From contig CM061097.1 of NCBI GenBank assembly GCA_030770545.1, forward strand, positions 2,170,501 to 2,234,500: a stretch of 64,000 bases of DNA, given 5' to 3'. The notes beneath the pieces are model-generated. The model searched no databases, had not been told where the DNA came from, and saw only the letters and a list, made by a program, of their open reading frames with translations. Below are positions 13,011-24,353 of this stretch, piece by piece. Positions within the stretch are counted from its first letter, which is position 1, and each line of letters opens with the position of its first letter. The translations under genes and the position numbers were made by a program. This DNA comes from Macropodus opercularis (taxonomy: Eukaryota > Chordata > Actinopteri > Anabantiformes > Osphronemidae).

Positions 13011-15340
13011 TAACAGCGCTGCCTGCCCACACTTACATGCTAATCACAGCATGACAAACTCCTGCAGGAGCCTTGTCATGCAGTGAACGTAATCCCCTGT
13101 AATGTACTCTTTTCTGTCTCCCCACAGAACCTGTGTGATGTAGACACTGCGGGCACTGCAGGACCCTCCTGCAACCTGCCTTGTGCCGGAACATCCTTAG
13201 TGCTTTTCCTAAGTTACTGCACTGCAGCTCGGTCCCTGTCCGTATAACACCACCGCATCCAGCTGGGCTTCAGCAAGTTTCAGCTCGAGAGCACAATCAA
13301 ACATGTATGAAAAAAGAGGTAGCCAGCGTTTCGTTTTTTTACTCTTGGGCGACCAGATAAGGTGACGCCTCCGTCATACCTGAGCTCTGTGTCAGTGCCC
13401 GTTTCAATCTGTACTCCTGTGAAGAACAAAGCCTCTTTGTAATGGTCTCTATTGCAGAAGGCACCCAAATGTCGAGGACAATCCTAACGTAGCGCTCTAA
13501 GAGCGTCCGCCTACGGTGGCACCCAAGGGAGCCATCGGGGAATTAGAAAGTACTGGCTGTCGAGTTTCCTTCCAGGGTTCAGAGAGCAAATGCACAACTT
13601 TCAAACGTTCACTGCTTCATGTAACTAAATGGGATGAAAAGTGACATCACTGACTGCTGCTATTTAATTGACGTGCTGGATCTAAAGCGCGATGAAGCCA
13701 ACTTTTTAGTCGCCTTTGGAACTGGGGTGAGTGCAGACACTCGTACGACACTTCAGGTCGAGTAATGAGGCTTATTTGCTGCTAATGGCACTTGAGGGTT
13801 CTTTCTTCCTCTGTCAACAGAGCAAAATGGTCTTTGAGACGCACTCGACTAATACAAGCTTGCACACATCATTGTGATGGTTCATTATATACTGATAAGG
13901 CCCATTCTGAGAAAACATTATGGCTTAATGCGGCTATGAGCTGAGCGTTTTCCTTGGTGAACACAAACACACTGAGACGCCGCTAAGCAGATTGGTAATT
14001 ACTTACAGTGCGCTGCGTTGATTTTCTGTTCCCCACCCTATTTTGTTGTAAGGAACCGGCTGCTTCACCTGACCTACTGTCTTCAGTCGCATTATCACCT
14101 CTAGGTGCAGGTAAACACAAGGTTAGGTGCTAATGAGACTGCTGTAGTGGTCTGTGGTGTAAACTGTGCTTGTGTAAGTGTTGTGTACTTTAGATTGGGC
14201 TTTAAAAATGTGGTTTATTTGTGTTACACGTTTTTTTGATGAGGGGTTTAATGTTCAGTCATATTTTTGAACAGAAACGCTTCCTTGTACTCTGGAGCTA
14301 CCAGCAAAGGTCAACCCAGTACAGGATAAGTACTAACAGTACAACCACCTATGAAATATCAGTGCTCACTTTTGACCTCATTAAATGTCTGATAACTTTA
14401 TCACCTTCTAGCAAAAGCTGCCCAACCTGACTTGCCTTTAATCCCTGAGGCCCAGAAGCACAGCCAGTATAACGCCATTAGAAATGCAAAAGAACACAGA
14501 ACCACCCAACAGGTTTACCAGCCTTGTGTGTGTGTAACTCAGGGAAGGGAGTCTCGTGCCAGCTTGTCCCTGTGGATATCTCCTTACATCCAGGACAAAC
14601 CTGGGGTCTCTTTGCTATACAGCACAAGCAAATGAAAAACTAGCTGTAGCAGATTTCAAAAAATGACTTCAGGCATGGCAAACCTCTCAACTCCTACATT
14701 ACCCTGCCTCACCAAGCGAGCAGCCACACCTCTCCTTTTAATTTTTAGTCCATGGATAATTATAGCCAGAAGCATGGGGTTAATTGAACTGAAATGGATA
14801 GTATTCAGCAGAGTTCAGCTGAAGAGCGGAGCAATAGAGAGAGGGAACAATAACCATTAGAAGTTTTAAGAGCGGGAAAACGGGATTCTTCACCGCTGCC
14901 ATACATTTTCAATTTCCATTTTATTCATTTACCTCAGGTGGTGACAACAAAAGATTTTAAATTACAAAGTTATGGGTTTCACATGTTGACTTTTTAGCAA
15001 CAGACCAACCACATACTGCATTTGGAAATGTATGTAAGTTTGGAGCGGCATCTCCTTTCAGTGGCCATCATGATCAATGCCACACTGAGGGATTTGTTCA
15101 GCAAGCATTGAATTATTACTTTAAAGTTATGCACCTGCACTTAATCTGCTATGACCTGCATATGCACGTCCATTACTGCAAGCCACATGTACGAATGAAA
15201 TAAAAATAGTGCTGAGCTCTAAAAAAACAAAACAAAAAAACCTACGTATGCACCAACCAATGTACACATTAGATGTTAGATGCACATTATAACGCATCTG
15301 AGATGTATCATGATTTGGGAATGTGCAAGGATTAACAATA
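13011..15340. other. Intergenic region downstream of cox7c
   Basis: No established gene. A 43-codon ATG frame at 13634-13765 is noted as a finding. The 14690-14880 stretch is low in CpG with homeodomain-like words (GGATAATTATAGCC, GGGGTTAATTGAAC) and could be a regulatory element. An A-rich patch (AAAAAAACAAAACAAAAAAA) lies at about 15220-15240. Confidence 0.5.
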
Positions 15341-15344
15341 GACA

Positions 15345-15445
15345 CAGGCATATTTGAGGAAACTTTATTTACAAAGACAATTTAGAGATTTCCATTTTTC
15401 TGCCCAGACAGGATGATGATGGATAAATATGTTCCAGATGACAAC
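15345..15445 (-). other. cox7c: cox7c exon 3 (3' UTR) with polyadenylation signal
   Basis: On the minus strand a pyrimidine-rich acceptor (TTGTTCTCCTTGCAG) ends at 15446 and is followed by about 80 untranslated bases up to AATAAA at 15369-15364. Cleavage is expected 10-25 bases further, near 15340-15355, so the end given is approximate. The exon contains no coding sequence. The structure is inferred from splice and polyadenylation consensus. Confidence 0.75.
15364..15369 (-). terminator. cox7c: Polyadenylation signal AATAAA of cox7c
   Basis: A perfect AATAAA hexamer in the sense orientation of cox7c, within the context GTAAATAAAG. It lies about 500 bases downstream of the stop on the genome, or about 110 bases once intron 2 is removed. 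This is a plausible length for the short 3' UTR of this gene family. Confidence 0.75.
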
Positions 15446-15783
15446 CTGCAAGGAGAACAAGAGCAACAAGGCAAGAAGTGATGAGTTGATTTGCTGAAAT
15501 TTGATGACAGAAAAGCAATTTCTGAGCACACAGCAGAGAAGATAAATGTGACAACAACCCCGACCTGCTTCCATCTGATACATGTCAATGTCTGCAATAA
15601 ACTGTCATATTAACCTCCTAAAGTGGAAGCTTATCTAAACTACATTAGCAGCAACATGAATCCACGTCAGATTTGTTACAGACACACAGGTAATTCATTT
15701 AAAATATGCCACTGAAAAAAAAAAAGCTCAAAGACCGTGTTAAAGAATGTCACTGAGGTCACTGCGCTAATCAAGACTGAACT

Positions 15784-15807
15784 AAATGTCACATCATCGT
15801 GACATTT
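15784..15807. repeat. 9-bp perfect inverted repeat within cox7c intron 2
   Basis: AAATGTCAC, a 6-base spacer (ATCATC) and GTGACATTT form a perfect stem-loop. On the gene strand the loop reads GATGAT and overlaps a near C-box word (ATGATGT). No matching D box (CTGA) follows within about 100 bases, so it is not called a snoRNA. The stem is too short for a microRNA precursor. Confidence 0.6.
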
Positions 15808-15842
15808 TAATGAAGTAAGATAAACATGGCAGGCATAATTAC

Positions 15843-15990
15843 CTTGAAGGCTGAGCAATAGCCCAGAAGCATTTTACTTTTTCAGGATCTGATGTCTGAC
15901 GACAATGAAGGGAAACACAAAGCCACTGCCAAAGAACACCACCATCATGCCCAGCAGTCGCCACTTGTTATCCACAGAAAACGGCAGGTT
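15843..15990 (-). other. cox7c: cox7c exon 2 (rest of coding sequence, stop and start of 3' UTR)
   Basis: The exon starts after TTATTTACAG and encodes residues 26-63, including the single membrane helix. The TAA stop lies at 15876-15874. A further 31 untranslated bases lead to a TTCAAG/GTAATT donor at 15843/15842, so the 3' UTR is split by a second intron (15446-15842, 397 bp). Confidence 0.9.
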
Positions 15991-16871
15991 CTGTAAATAA
16001 GTATTGCAATTCAATGAGCATCAGGATAGAGAAACTCTTACATTTAGTAATTCATAAAACAGATTTACAACAACACCACAACATTCTACATGTAAGGTCT
16101 CATATTCCAAGACCAAGTACAAACATTGGACTCGGGCTGACCAGTCGTTTTTGATGAGAGCACGTTTTACAGTATATTGCCACATTATGTAGGTTGAGCA
16201 GGTTAGTCCCTGCAAAGGTTGATTTGTATTTCACACATCCGCCCAAAAGAACGAAAAGCATTGCTGTGTATAAACTTGGCCCTTGATCAGAGCTGTAGTT
16301 CTGCACCAGGAAAGAGCTGTGACCTTCCATTTAGCTAACTGCTAGCACATCTAGGCGGAAGCTTCCAACATGTTTGCTAAGACCTCGACACAAACACTGC
16401 TGGATGTTTTTATGTGGACACAGCAGCCTCGACGTTTCAACCACGTCAAACGCCTTCAGGAAGACGCGTTTGTGAAGTGAGGAGAAGACTTTAAGCGTAA
16501 CGTGTTAGCATTGGCGATCGCTAGCGCGTTGATTGGCCACGAAGCTAATGCTAACCCTGCAGGTAACAATGACAGACTACCCATCAACAAATCGACGCTG
16601 CCTCGTTTAATCTTCAAAATGTTCCGGTCTCGTAAGGAAAACAAACGCCCGCGCGTGTGTGCAGCGTTTCCAGCGAACCCAGCCGAACCACGGACGTGAC
16701 CTCCAAGGAGCTGCCGTTAGGCTGCGAGCCCAGACAAGGCCGCGCCACCAGCGACCCCATCACATTAACAGCAGCCCGTTGGTCCGGTTCGCCTACCTTC
16801 CCCGGGCCTTCGGCATAGTGTGAAGAACGAACCGCAGAGGTCGCGAATCGCCTGACAGCTTGTCCCAGCAT
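15874..16871 (-). CDS. cox7c: Cytochrome c oxidase subunit 7C, mitochondrial (two coding exons)
   Basis: Nuclear-encoded small subunit of respiratory complex IV in the inner mitochondrial membrane. The coding sequence joins 16871-16797 (25 codons) to 15990-15874 (38 codons plus TAA), read on the minus strand, giving 63 residues, the usual vertebrate COX7C length. Exon 1 starts MLGQAVRRFATSAVRS, an Arg-rich presequence without acidic residues. The mature protein then begins SHYAEGPGK. Exon 2 continues NLPFSVDNKW, then a hydrophobic helix (about residues 35-57, with MMVVFFGSGF) and ends VVRHQILKK. Residues such as MLGQ, RRF, EGPGKNLPFSV, NKW, FFGSGF and VVRHQ are family hallmarks known from mammals. 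The first intron (15991-16796, 806 bp) begins GTAGGC directly after an AAG codon and ends TTTACAG, so the phase is 0. The start is the only ATG giving the presequence. The gene appears intact. The three-exon structure argues against a processed pseudogene. Confidence 0.97.
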
Positions 16872-16960
16872 GATTATGGTCCGATTACTTCTGTGCCTCA
16901 ACTCAACACTGCTACGTCCGACCTTCTTCTTCCTGTGAGCGGCGCAAAGGATTGTGGGAA
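16400..16960. promoter_or_regulatory. CpG-rich segment spanning cox7c exon 1 and the start of intron 1
   Basis: CpG dinucleotides are clearly denser here than in the flanking kilobases, for example GGCGATCGCTAGCGCG at about 16514-16529, a run of CpGs at 16645-16700 and GCGACCTC within exon 1. ATTGGCC at about 16531-16537 contains an inverted CCAAT box. This looks like the CpG island of a constitutively expressed gene. The borders are estimated by eye. Confidence 0.5.
16797..16871 (-). other. cox7c: cox7c exon 1, coding part (presequence and mature N terminus)
   Basis: Encodes residues 1-25. Residues 1-16 form the predicted matrix-targeting presequence, which is cleaved before SHY in known COX7C proteins. 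The 3' boundary is AAG followed by GTAGGC (minus strand), a good donor. The open frame runs on into the intron only as chance read-through. The 5' UTR lies upstream, but its transcription start cannot be placed from sequence alone; it is probably within about 60 bp of the ATG. Confidence 0.93.
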
Positions 16961-17000
16961 ACACAAGTGGCGCTGTAGCATTTGGGAAATGTAGTTCAGA
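16872..17000 (-). promoter_or_regulatory. cox7c: cox7c core promoter with ZNF143/STAF-like and ETS-like motifs
   Basis: The 130 bases upstream of the cox7c ATG lack a TATA box. On the gene's strand, 16997-16978 reads GAACTACATTTCCCAAATGC, close to the ACTACAATTCCCAGAATGC-type element bound by ZNF143/STAF and THAP11. A second TTTCCCACAATCC segment lies at about 16961-16949. CACAGGAAGAAG at 16937-16926 fits an ETS/GABP core. These factors commonly drive nuclear genes for mitochondrial proteins. The motifs are seen directly; occupancy is inferred. Confidence 0.6.
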
Positions 17001-20000
17001 AAATACGAAATACAGACGGGAAGCACAGATTTGTGTAATTTGGCAAACTGTCTGCATTTTTCATCCATTGTCACAGATCCATCGCTGATATGGAAATGAA
17101 GCATATAATGAGTCATGGGGAGGCCTTCACCAGGTAGAATTAGGCTTTATGTCACTGTCAAGCATGTTTCATTCATTCATTGGTGACAGGGACTGCTGTA
17201 CATTAAGAATTACTAATGATCAATTCTAGTTTTTCCTTTTTCTACAGATTAAAACACGTTGCAGCTTTTCCATTAGGTATGTGACTGTGTGCCTTGATTT
17301 ATTTGCTAGTCTCCATCTACTTGACGCTTGACTTGTTTCCCATTTGTCACGTCCAGACTTTTGCCCACACCATCTTATTGTCGTGTATTGTGTTTGCCAT
17401 CCTCCCTGTCTGTTTGCATTAGCTTGTCTTCTAGTCCATGGCTTGCTGTGATTTCTGTCACTCATGAGCATGAGTTCTGGTTTGAAACTAGCTACTTTAA
17501 AAGTTTACTAAAGAAATACTTCTGGAGTTTCAAAGTAGCTGGTACTAACAGGTGTGGAATGAAAAATAAGGCTACAGACTATGTTTATGAAGTTTGTGCA
17601 TGAATCTTTTTAATATTTTCCACATTTGAATGCCTGAAAACATTTTCTGAACGCAGACAAGAATATATTGCAGAAAGAAAAGTGGAATCCAATCTGTGTT
17701 ATGAAAGAGGAAAAGACACGACTCATCAAAGAGCAACTTACAGTATCCGCTCGCTGAATGAAACGGTTCGCTTTTTCTACCTTGGGAAATTTTCACAAGT
17801 GCTGTTTGCAGTACTTTGAGGAGAAGTTGCGTCTCTGCTCAGTCCCTCTTTCAGATTTCTGTAGAATCAGTGTAGCTTGTGTAGCATAAGGCTACATATG
17901 TGGCTTGTGTAGAGTTTTTTCACACTATTCCACTACAAATGTGTTTTCATCGTTGCCATCTAGTAAAACGCTGTTCCGCTAACAAATCAAGGCGGGCGCG
18001 CCGACGTGGCTGCTGAGAGATGGACGGCTGTTGTGTGGACGCCCTTGGTCATGGCTGCAGCATCCATCAGCAGGGTCATCACTTGGCCGTCTGCCACGTG
18101 GCTCTGCCAGCACAATCTGTTAAAATCGAATGAAGGATTGGGATTCGTCCTGGCGCCGGGTGCCCACGACAAACAATATAATCAGACCCTGCTATAAATA
18201 TTGATATTACTGCTTGTCACAAAGTTTGTGACACAGTCCTAGAATCCATTCAGCATCACGTTCCTGGATTCATCCTGGCTGTGTAAAGTGGGCTTTTTTT
18301 GTTGTTGTTTTTTTGACTGTCTTAATTTCTTCTTATTGACTTTCTCCTGGCTTACGAGCAAAGCTGTTTTTACAAGAGCGCTCTGTCAATAACCATATGA
18401 GTCCCTCAGTTTGGAAATAGGGAGCACAAACAAACTGTGCACACAAGGCTGCCATCTTAAATATTAACACATCCCTATTAAAGTCTGATAGCCAGCATTC
18501 AGCCGGCATTTGTCAACAACGCTTTAATAAACCATGTTTGGGGCGTCGCACAGAATAACAGCACACCTTGTGTATATTTATAGAAGTGGCAAGATTCACT
18601 GATATAAACAAAGTGTGGCTTTATGCAATAATGATAGTATCTAAATGTTGGATGACTAACTAACTGCTACTTGCAGTTATCAAGCAGTTTGCTACAATAT
18701 ACAGTATGATGAAGAACAGGCCAGACTGCCAAGGTAAACAACATCCCTCTCTCGCTGTCTAGATATTCAATAGCGTTCCACAAAGGAGTAGAGAGCTAAT
18801 GGCTAATGTTAATCAATGCAGACAGTTAATTTTGGCAGCAGCACTCCTGAGTTTAGGGAGTCTTGCATCATTGGCGCTGACAAGAGCTGATTTGTACAAT
18901 TACAGTGTTTGTGAACGTGCAGGAGAACAGCGAGTTCTCGCTTAGATTGCTGATTATTGTCCTTTCTCTCTCTCCATGAGCAGTGACAAAAGAGATGTTC
19001 TGTTCTTCAGATGCTTCCTCAGTTCGGGCTGTACGGCTGCATTTGTTCTTCACAGGACTGAAAAGAGGAACATTGTATAATGGTGCAACTTCTTTCTGTT
19101 CTTTTGCCCTAGTGTTTACGTCTGCTTCAGCTTCCCAGCATCTCATTGTGTGAGTGGGATGCTTGTTTGCATGCAGACTGTGAAGCGCACACCCATACAC
19201 TCAGAATCCGCCTGCAGCTAAGTCACTGGGGCTGTTCATGGCTTGATTTGACATTAATCTTCAAAGTGGATTAAGGGCAAATTGAACGGAGCCTCTTGGG
19301 ATGACCCACCCATGACCTTAACCCATTCAGGCCCAGGCCTTTTAAACAACAAGCATCCTGACCTGCATACAGTATGTGTACGTGCAACATTGTTGTTTTC
19401 CCAAATCACATTAGTATTTTAATACACTCTGGTGTCACTAATGGGCTGTAACTGCCTCCCCCACGTTCACCACCATCGCTGTTCCTCCGAACCAAATGAA
19501 TACTGATGATTGAATTTCACATTGAACCTTCCGGGCTCAGAGGAAAATCAGTTGGAGAATTATTCTGAAGACCAGAGGTAAACATGACGACTGTGATTAC
19601 TCACTCCAGTTATAGCATAAGTGTGAATTACCCTCTGACCTTCTATCAATTTAACATTGTTTCACGTGTCATCGTTTAGCTACAGTATTTCAGCAGAATC
19701 CTTTGATCGACCGAATAAATGTTTATTATTTGATGATAATGTGATAAAATCCCAACATTTCATCTAAATACTAAATTACCTATAAACGTCTCCACATTTG
19801 CCAGATGAAGAATATATGAAGATGATGAATACAAATCATAAATATAAAGTTTGTACCGAAATGACTGCGGACATTTTGAAATAAATCCAAACATAGTATC
19901 ACAAAGAGAAAAAGGCAAGAACCTTTACAAGGTCAGTCATTCTCATTCACTCGCTTTTCATTTGGTGCAGTTCCACTTTTTTGCTCTATTTGCTTGCACA

Positions 20001-20136
20001 AGATTCTCAATGGCTCCATTTCTTGTAAGTCCTGCTCTATTTTACCCTTGAGGCAATGCAAAAACTTCAAAAGGTGTGTTGGAGAAATCATTTAACTTTT
20101 ATTCCGTGTAACAGAACTTTCATGCCTCTGGCACCG

Positions 20137-20149
20137 TTTTTTTTTTTTT
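20137..20149. repeat. T13 homopolymer
   Basis: A run of 13 T preceded by GGCACCG. It could be the A tail of an old minus-strand retroposed copy, but nothing recognisable is attached. Confidence 0.7.
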
Positions 20150-20251
20150 GCTGGAGAAAAGTGAAACTGAGAATCAAACTTTTGAGCTTTGTGACTTTAT
20201 AGATGACAATACAGAGAAAAGCAGAATGAACCACTGGACCAGATCGGTTTT

Positions 20252-20286
20252 GAATGAGTGTGTGTGCTTTGTGTGCTTTGTGTGTT
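20252..20286. repeat. Short tandem of TGTGTGCTTTG-like units
   Basis: TGTGTGTGCTTTGTGTGCTT continuing into TGTGTGTTTC gives about three imperfect 10-11 base units. The translated version (CVLCVLCVF) is repeat noise. Confidence 0.6.
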
Positions 20287-22886
20287 TCTGAAGCTGTGGA
20301 TATGTAAATGTGGGCTTTACTGTTCACTGCTTTATTATACATGCAACAAGAAAGGTCTATTTCCTATTACAAGCTACAAATGTTCAGAGAGCCACACACA
20401 ACGTCACACATCTTTATTGTCTATTTCGATGATTTCATCTGCACTTACATGTTTGTTAAACAATCACTATTCCTTTATATTCGTTTCCCGTGTCTGTGAA
20501 ATATCTGCTGTCCTTGACAATCCCAGCAGTCTTTTGAAGATGAGCTCCTGCTTGGCCACCCTGTCAACCGTGAGACAGAGCGCCACAAAGCCACCTGTCA
20601 GCAGGCCGTTAAGCGAAGCTCGGGGCTGACCAAGGACTGACCGTGAGCATCTGTGCCACTGTTTGTGTCTAATACGCTAATGAGAGCTGTCAAGCTGTCG
20701 ACTTTACTCCCGTCGCCCTCCGGCTCTAACAATGGCACCTTCAATTTGGCTTTTTTGACTGACATTAACAAACACGGCCATGAAGAGAACAGACGCGTGG
20801 CGACGACACGTTACACTGACATGTTCGCACAAACAACAACAAAAAGACACACAGATACAACCTAAACATACACGGGGAGAGAAGAGGGAGCCGGGGGAGG
20901 TTCGTTGTCTTTTATAATGGAGTTGACTGATGTTGACTCTTGTTCCTCAAGCTGCCTTTAGAGGCCAGTGTTGCTCAGTCGCTGCCACAGAAGTTCCTCT
21001 CTTCAAAAGCATTAAGCAAGCCTGCAAAGAATCAAATGAAAGCATCTCCGAGCACGTCGCTAATTTCACACAACGATTGCTGATTGATGCCATGAACCGG
21101 GCTGTGCAGCCCTCCTCCGCGTCAGGCGGCAGCGGCAGACGGTGTCCGCGTGAGAGAGGTCTGAAGGCTCTCTGCTCGGAAGTTGCCAACCATCCATCAA
21201 ACGCGCGCTGCTTCCTTTCACTTATCGTGCCTCCCTGCAGGATGCTGGACTCTGACCTTGCTCCGCAGCAAAAAAAAAAGCGAACAATCAGTTGGTAAAA
21301 CAAAGATCCACTTTGAGACGCAGACCGAAATACTGCCAGACAGGCTGCAGTTTCAAAACAACCCTCCAGTTTGAAAAGAGAACAAGAATATGATTACACG
21401 TCCAAACGTTTAAACGGTGAAGCCGCTTACTTAGCATCTTTAAATCCAAGGACCATGTGAATAAGACCTCATCAGTCGGTAGACTCTCCGTTTGCTGACG
21501 TAAGAGTGCTTCCCTCGTGATGGCTGTGCAGATGGGAGATACTGGGATTTATCTGAAGTAAAGCCAGTCACTGATAGTTTGCAAGCAGAAAAATACCAGA
21601 CTTGAAGACACAAAAGCTTTTCCAGATTTGTTATTGAGTATATTTTAGATGAAATTGTTCATAATTTGAATGAAGCAGTTTGCTGTGATGAGTGTAAAGG
21701 ATGAGTTTACCCTTTTCCAGCACAGGTCTTATTAAAATGTTGCTTCCCCTCACAGCCAAGGTGATAAAAGGACGCTGCTTCTTCTCCACTTTGAACTTTT
21801 GTGCAGGATTTCTCTCCTGCACCGTGTTTAATGTGGTGAAGTCAGACTATTTCTTCTTCAGGCATTCTGTAGATTCTATTCCCGAGTGCACGTACCGCCG
21901 CTGAACTTTGGACCTTAGTTTTGTGTGAACATGATTCACTTTTCATCCTCGTTGTAAGTACTTTAAAATCCCCGAGACATTTTTCCCAGCATGCTTTGAG
22001 ACCTGCCAAATACACATAAAAAATCATTTTGGTAATTACAGTAAAGACCAGAATCAAATAGGTAAATCGGTTTAATAAGGGAATGAAAATGAGTTCATGC
22101 ACGGAGGATTATTCAATAAAGCAAGAAGTGACAAAACAAAACAAATTCGTTTGATTTCTTTTCATCCCGAATACGTTGGAATGAAAAAAAATGAAACCTA
22201 AGTAAATTTATGATCAAACGCCGCCGTCATCAACAGACTCGCTGGTAACTAGACGTGTTCTATTTCTTAAAACCTCTGAGCCACCCTCCTGTCAGCATCA
22301 TCTCAGGGGTGCAAGTGGGTGTTCTGCAAGAGCTTGATTCTTCGGAGAGCTCCAGCCTGCCAGCAGCTGACAGATCCTTTTTATTCTGCCAGAGATCAGA
22401 CTCTGTGTCTGGGCATGTGAAAGAGAAGCAAATGCCTGGTGAAACACAGGTGGGACTGTCACACACCTGCTTTGGCACCGATTTTGATCCGTTTGCCTTG
22501 TTTGGCTCGGCTTGGAACGGTCGGAGCGCTTGACATACGGTGAGGACAGGTGCATCAGAGACAACGTGGGTAAAAAGCATCTGCGCTTTACCGCGTTAAT
22601 GACGCTTGGTTGACATTCACCATTTGTTGAATAAATACATTAGAACCGTCTGCGCCTGTGACTCATGAGCCGCTAACGGTATAATGTATTTTGCAAATCT
22701 AGTTAAGCTCCTAGTTCGGTTTCGATTCCACTGAATGAAAGTCAAAGTGAATCCTAAATGTTCTCTGTAATGCAGACGCGAGCTGAGCTGGCAATTAAGC
22801 TGCTTTTGCTGCAATTTGTTAACCAGAAAATAATGACAAATAAGAGGAATTCCCACCAACATGCAAATGTAGCACTTGATCTATGT

Positions 22887-23597
22887 TTATCTGTTCGCTG
22901 TAAAGGACCAAGACACAAGCAAATCATTTCCAGCTGCAACAGCACACTTCAAAGGGTCCAGGGTTGTTGTAATTAAAGCAGACATAGGATTCATTATTAT
23001 GCTCATAAATCTTGCCTCCTCTTTGCTCAACATAAACAGCCACAGTTTCTCCTCCGTTCCCTCGCTGTGGTTACATGTTGAACCAGGCGTAGTTTTGATA
23101 CAGTTCTCATCTTTGACTAGATGCAAAAGGTTCAATTGGAGAAGTGTGTCCTGGTGAACAGCGTCGGTATTAAGACTAAGAACTCTGTGGCTAATTCCAT
23201 CCATATGAAGATTAATATCTGGCCTACACTGATTCTGGGATTTAAGTTCATTCGTTAAATGTGCGTTCAGTGGCTTTCCCCCGTCCTCAGGCGCTGCTGG
23301 ACCGTTGACCTTCGTCTTCAGCATCCTCAGCTTCGTCCGCAGCATCCATTCAGTGCAGGGCGACCTTCTGACAGAGTCACTCAGCCAGTGGAAGCACTGT
23401 GCTGCTCGACGGGGAAAGACACAAATATATGACGAGTCCCCCAGCCAGCACAACATTAAAGATGCAGCACCGGCTCTGACACCAGCTCGGCAGCAGCTCG
23501 AGCTGGCTGTGATTATTGCAACAGCACAACAAAACAAGAGTGAGGAATGTGTGCAAACATTCCACACACAACAAAGAACCAAAGAGTGTGGGTCCAT
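22887..23597 (-). other. Open reading frame of 236 codons, coding status unproven
   Basis: The longest open frame in the window, from an ATG at 23597 to a stop at 22887, with more codons upstream without ATG. The predicted product begins MDPHSLVLCCVW, is rich in Cys, Ser and Leu, and shows no domain, repeat or clear signal peptide that I recognise. The opposite strand is also open for 136 codons over much of the region, which suggests a locally stop-poor sequence rather than a gene. No polyadenylation signal or promoter is evident. Most likely chance. Confidence 0.12.
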
Positions 23598-24353
23598 CTT
23601 TAAATGCAGTGTTGAAAACAAGCAACACAAATTTCAGTCGAACGTTTTCCCTCGGACTCCTGTCAAACTGGCACCTCACAAGTTCTGGAGCTGCTCCAAT
23701 CCATCTGTCTGCTAGAATCGTTCAGTTCCTCCTGCATCCAACATGAGTCCTGTTCACTCATAGTCTAATGCATCCCAGACTTTGACCGTAGTTGTTCTCC
23801 TGTTGTTCCTAATGTTATGGCTACTTTGGCTACAGCTACATGTCAAAGCCAAACAGCGTATGTAAATACTGCAGCTGCCTGTGAAAGTCACGAAGCAACA
23901 GGTCTCCATATGACTGGAGGCCCTGGACGTCCCAGAGTCACCATCCCTGCCTTAGCATGGATATCTGCATCTGTGCTGCATACAGGCTGATTACTGAGGC
24001 ATAAAATTGCACCAGTCATAGAGTAAATCTTTACTTTCTGATAGAAATACAAAAAGAAATGAAAGAACCCACAATGGGCCATAGCTTCTCTGTGTTGTGT
24101 GTATCAGTTGTTTTGGTTGAATCGGGCGATTGCGCGGTGGCCTCACCCCAGCCCACTGAGCCAAAGCTGACATAATAAAGTGTGAAGTAATTGGAGCTAA
24201 GCGCTCTAAAAGCATTTTACGACGCTGTGCATCACGACAGCTGCATAAGGATGAGGCAAAGTCCTTATCTGAAAATAGGGAGGAGAAAAAGGAGAAAAGA
24301 GCGAAATTCACACCCATATTCTGAACCTGTGCTGTATTTCATTTCACACAATT

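Larger units (their letters stand above)
17001..24353. other. Intergenic region upstream of cox7c
   Basis: No exon is recognised. The segment 17990-18190 is comparatively CpG-rich (GGCGGGCGCGCCGACG) but holds only a 60-codon frame without known homology. The T13 run, the TGTGTGCTTTG tandem and the 236-codon frame are listed separately. Confidence 0.55.

Noticed and set aside
15446..16796. Possible C/D snoRNA in cox7c introns
   Set aside because: Only a near C box in intron 2 and no paired D box or terminal stem; nothing better in intron 1.
16614..17057. 147-codon minus-strand frame over cox7c exon 1
   Set aside because: It is cox7c exon 1 extended by chance into the promoter and into intron 1; the spliced model explains the conserved part.
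22718..22730. tRNA B-box-like GGTTTCGATTCCA
   Set aside because: One extra base relative to GGTTCGANTCC, no A box at the right distance and no cloverleaf can be drawn.
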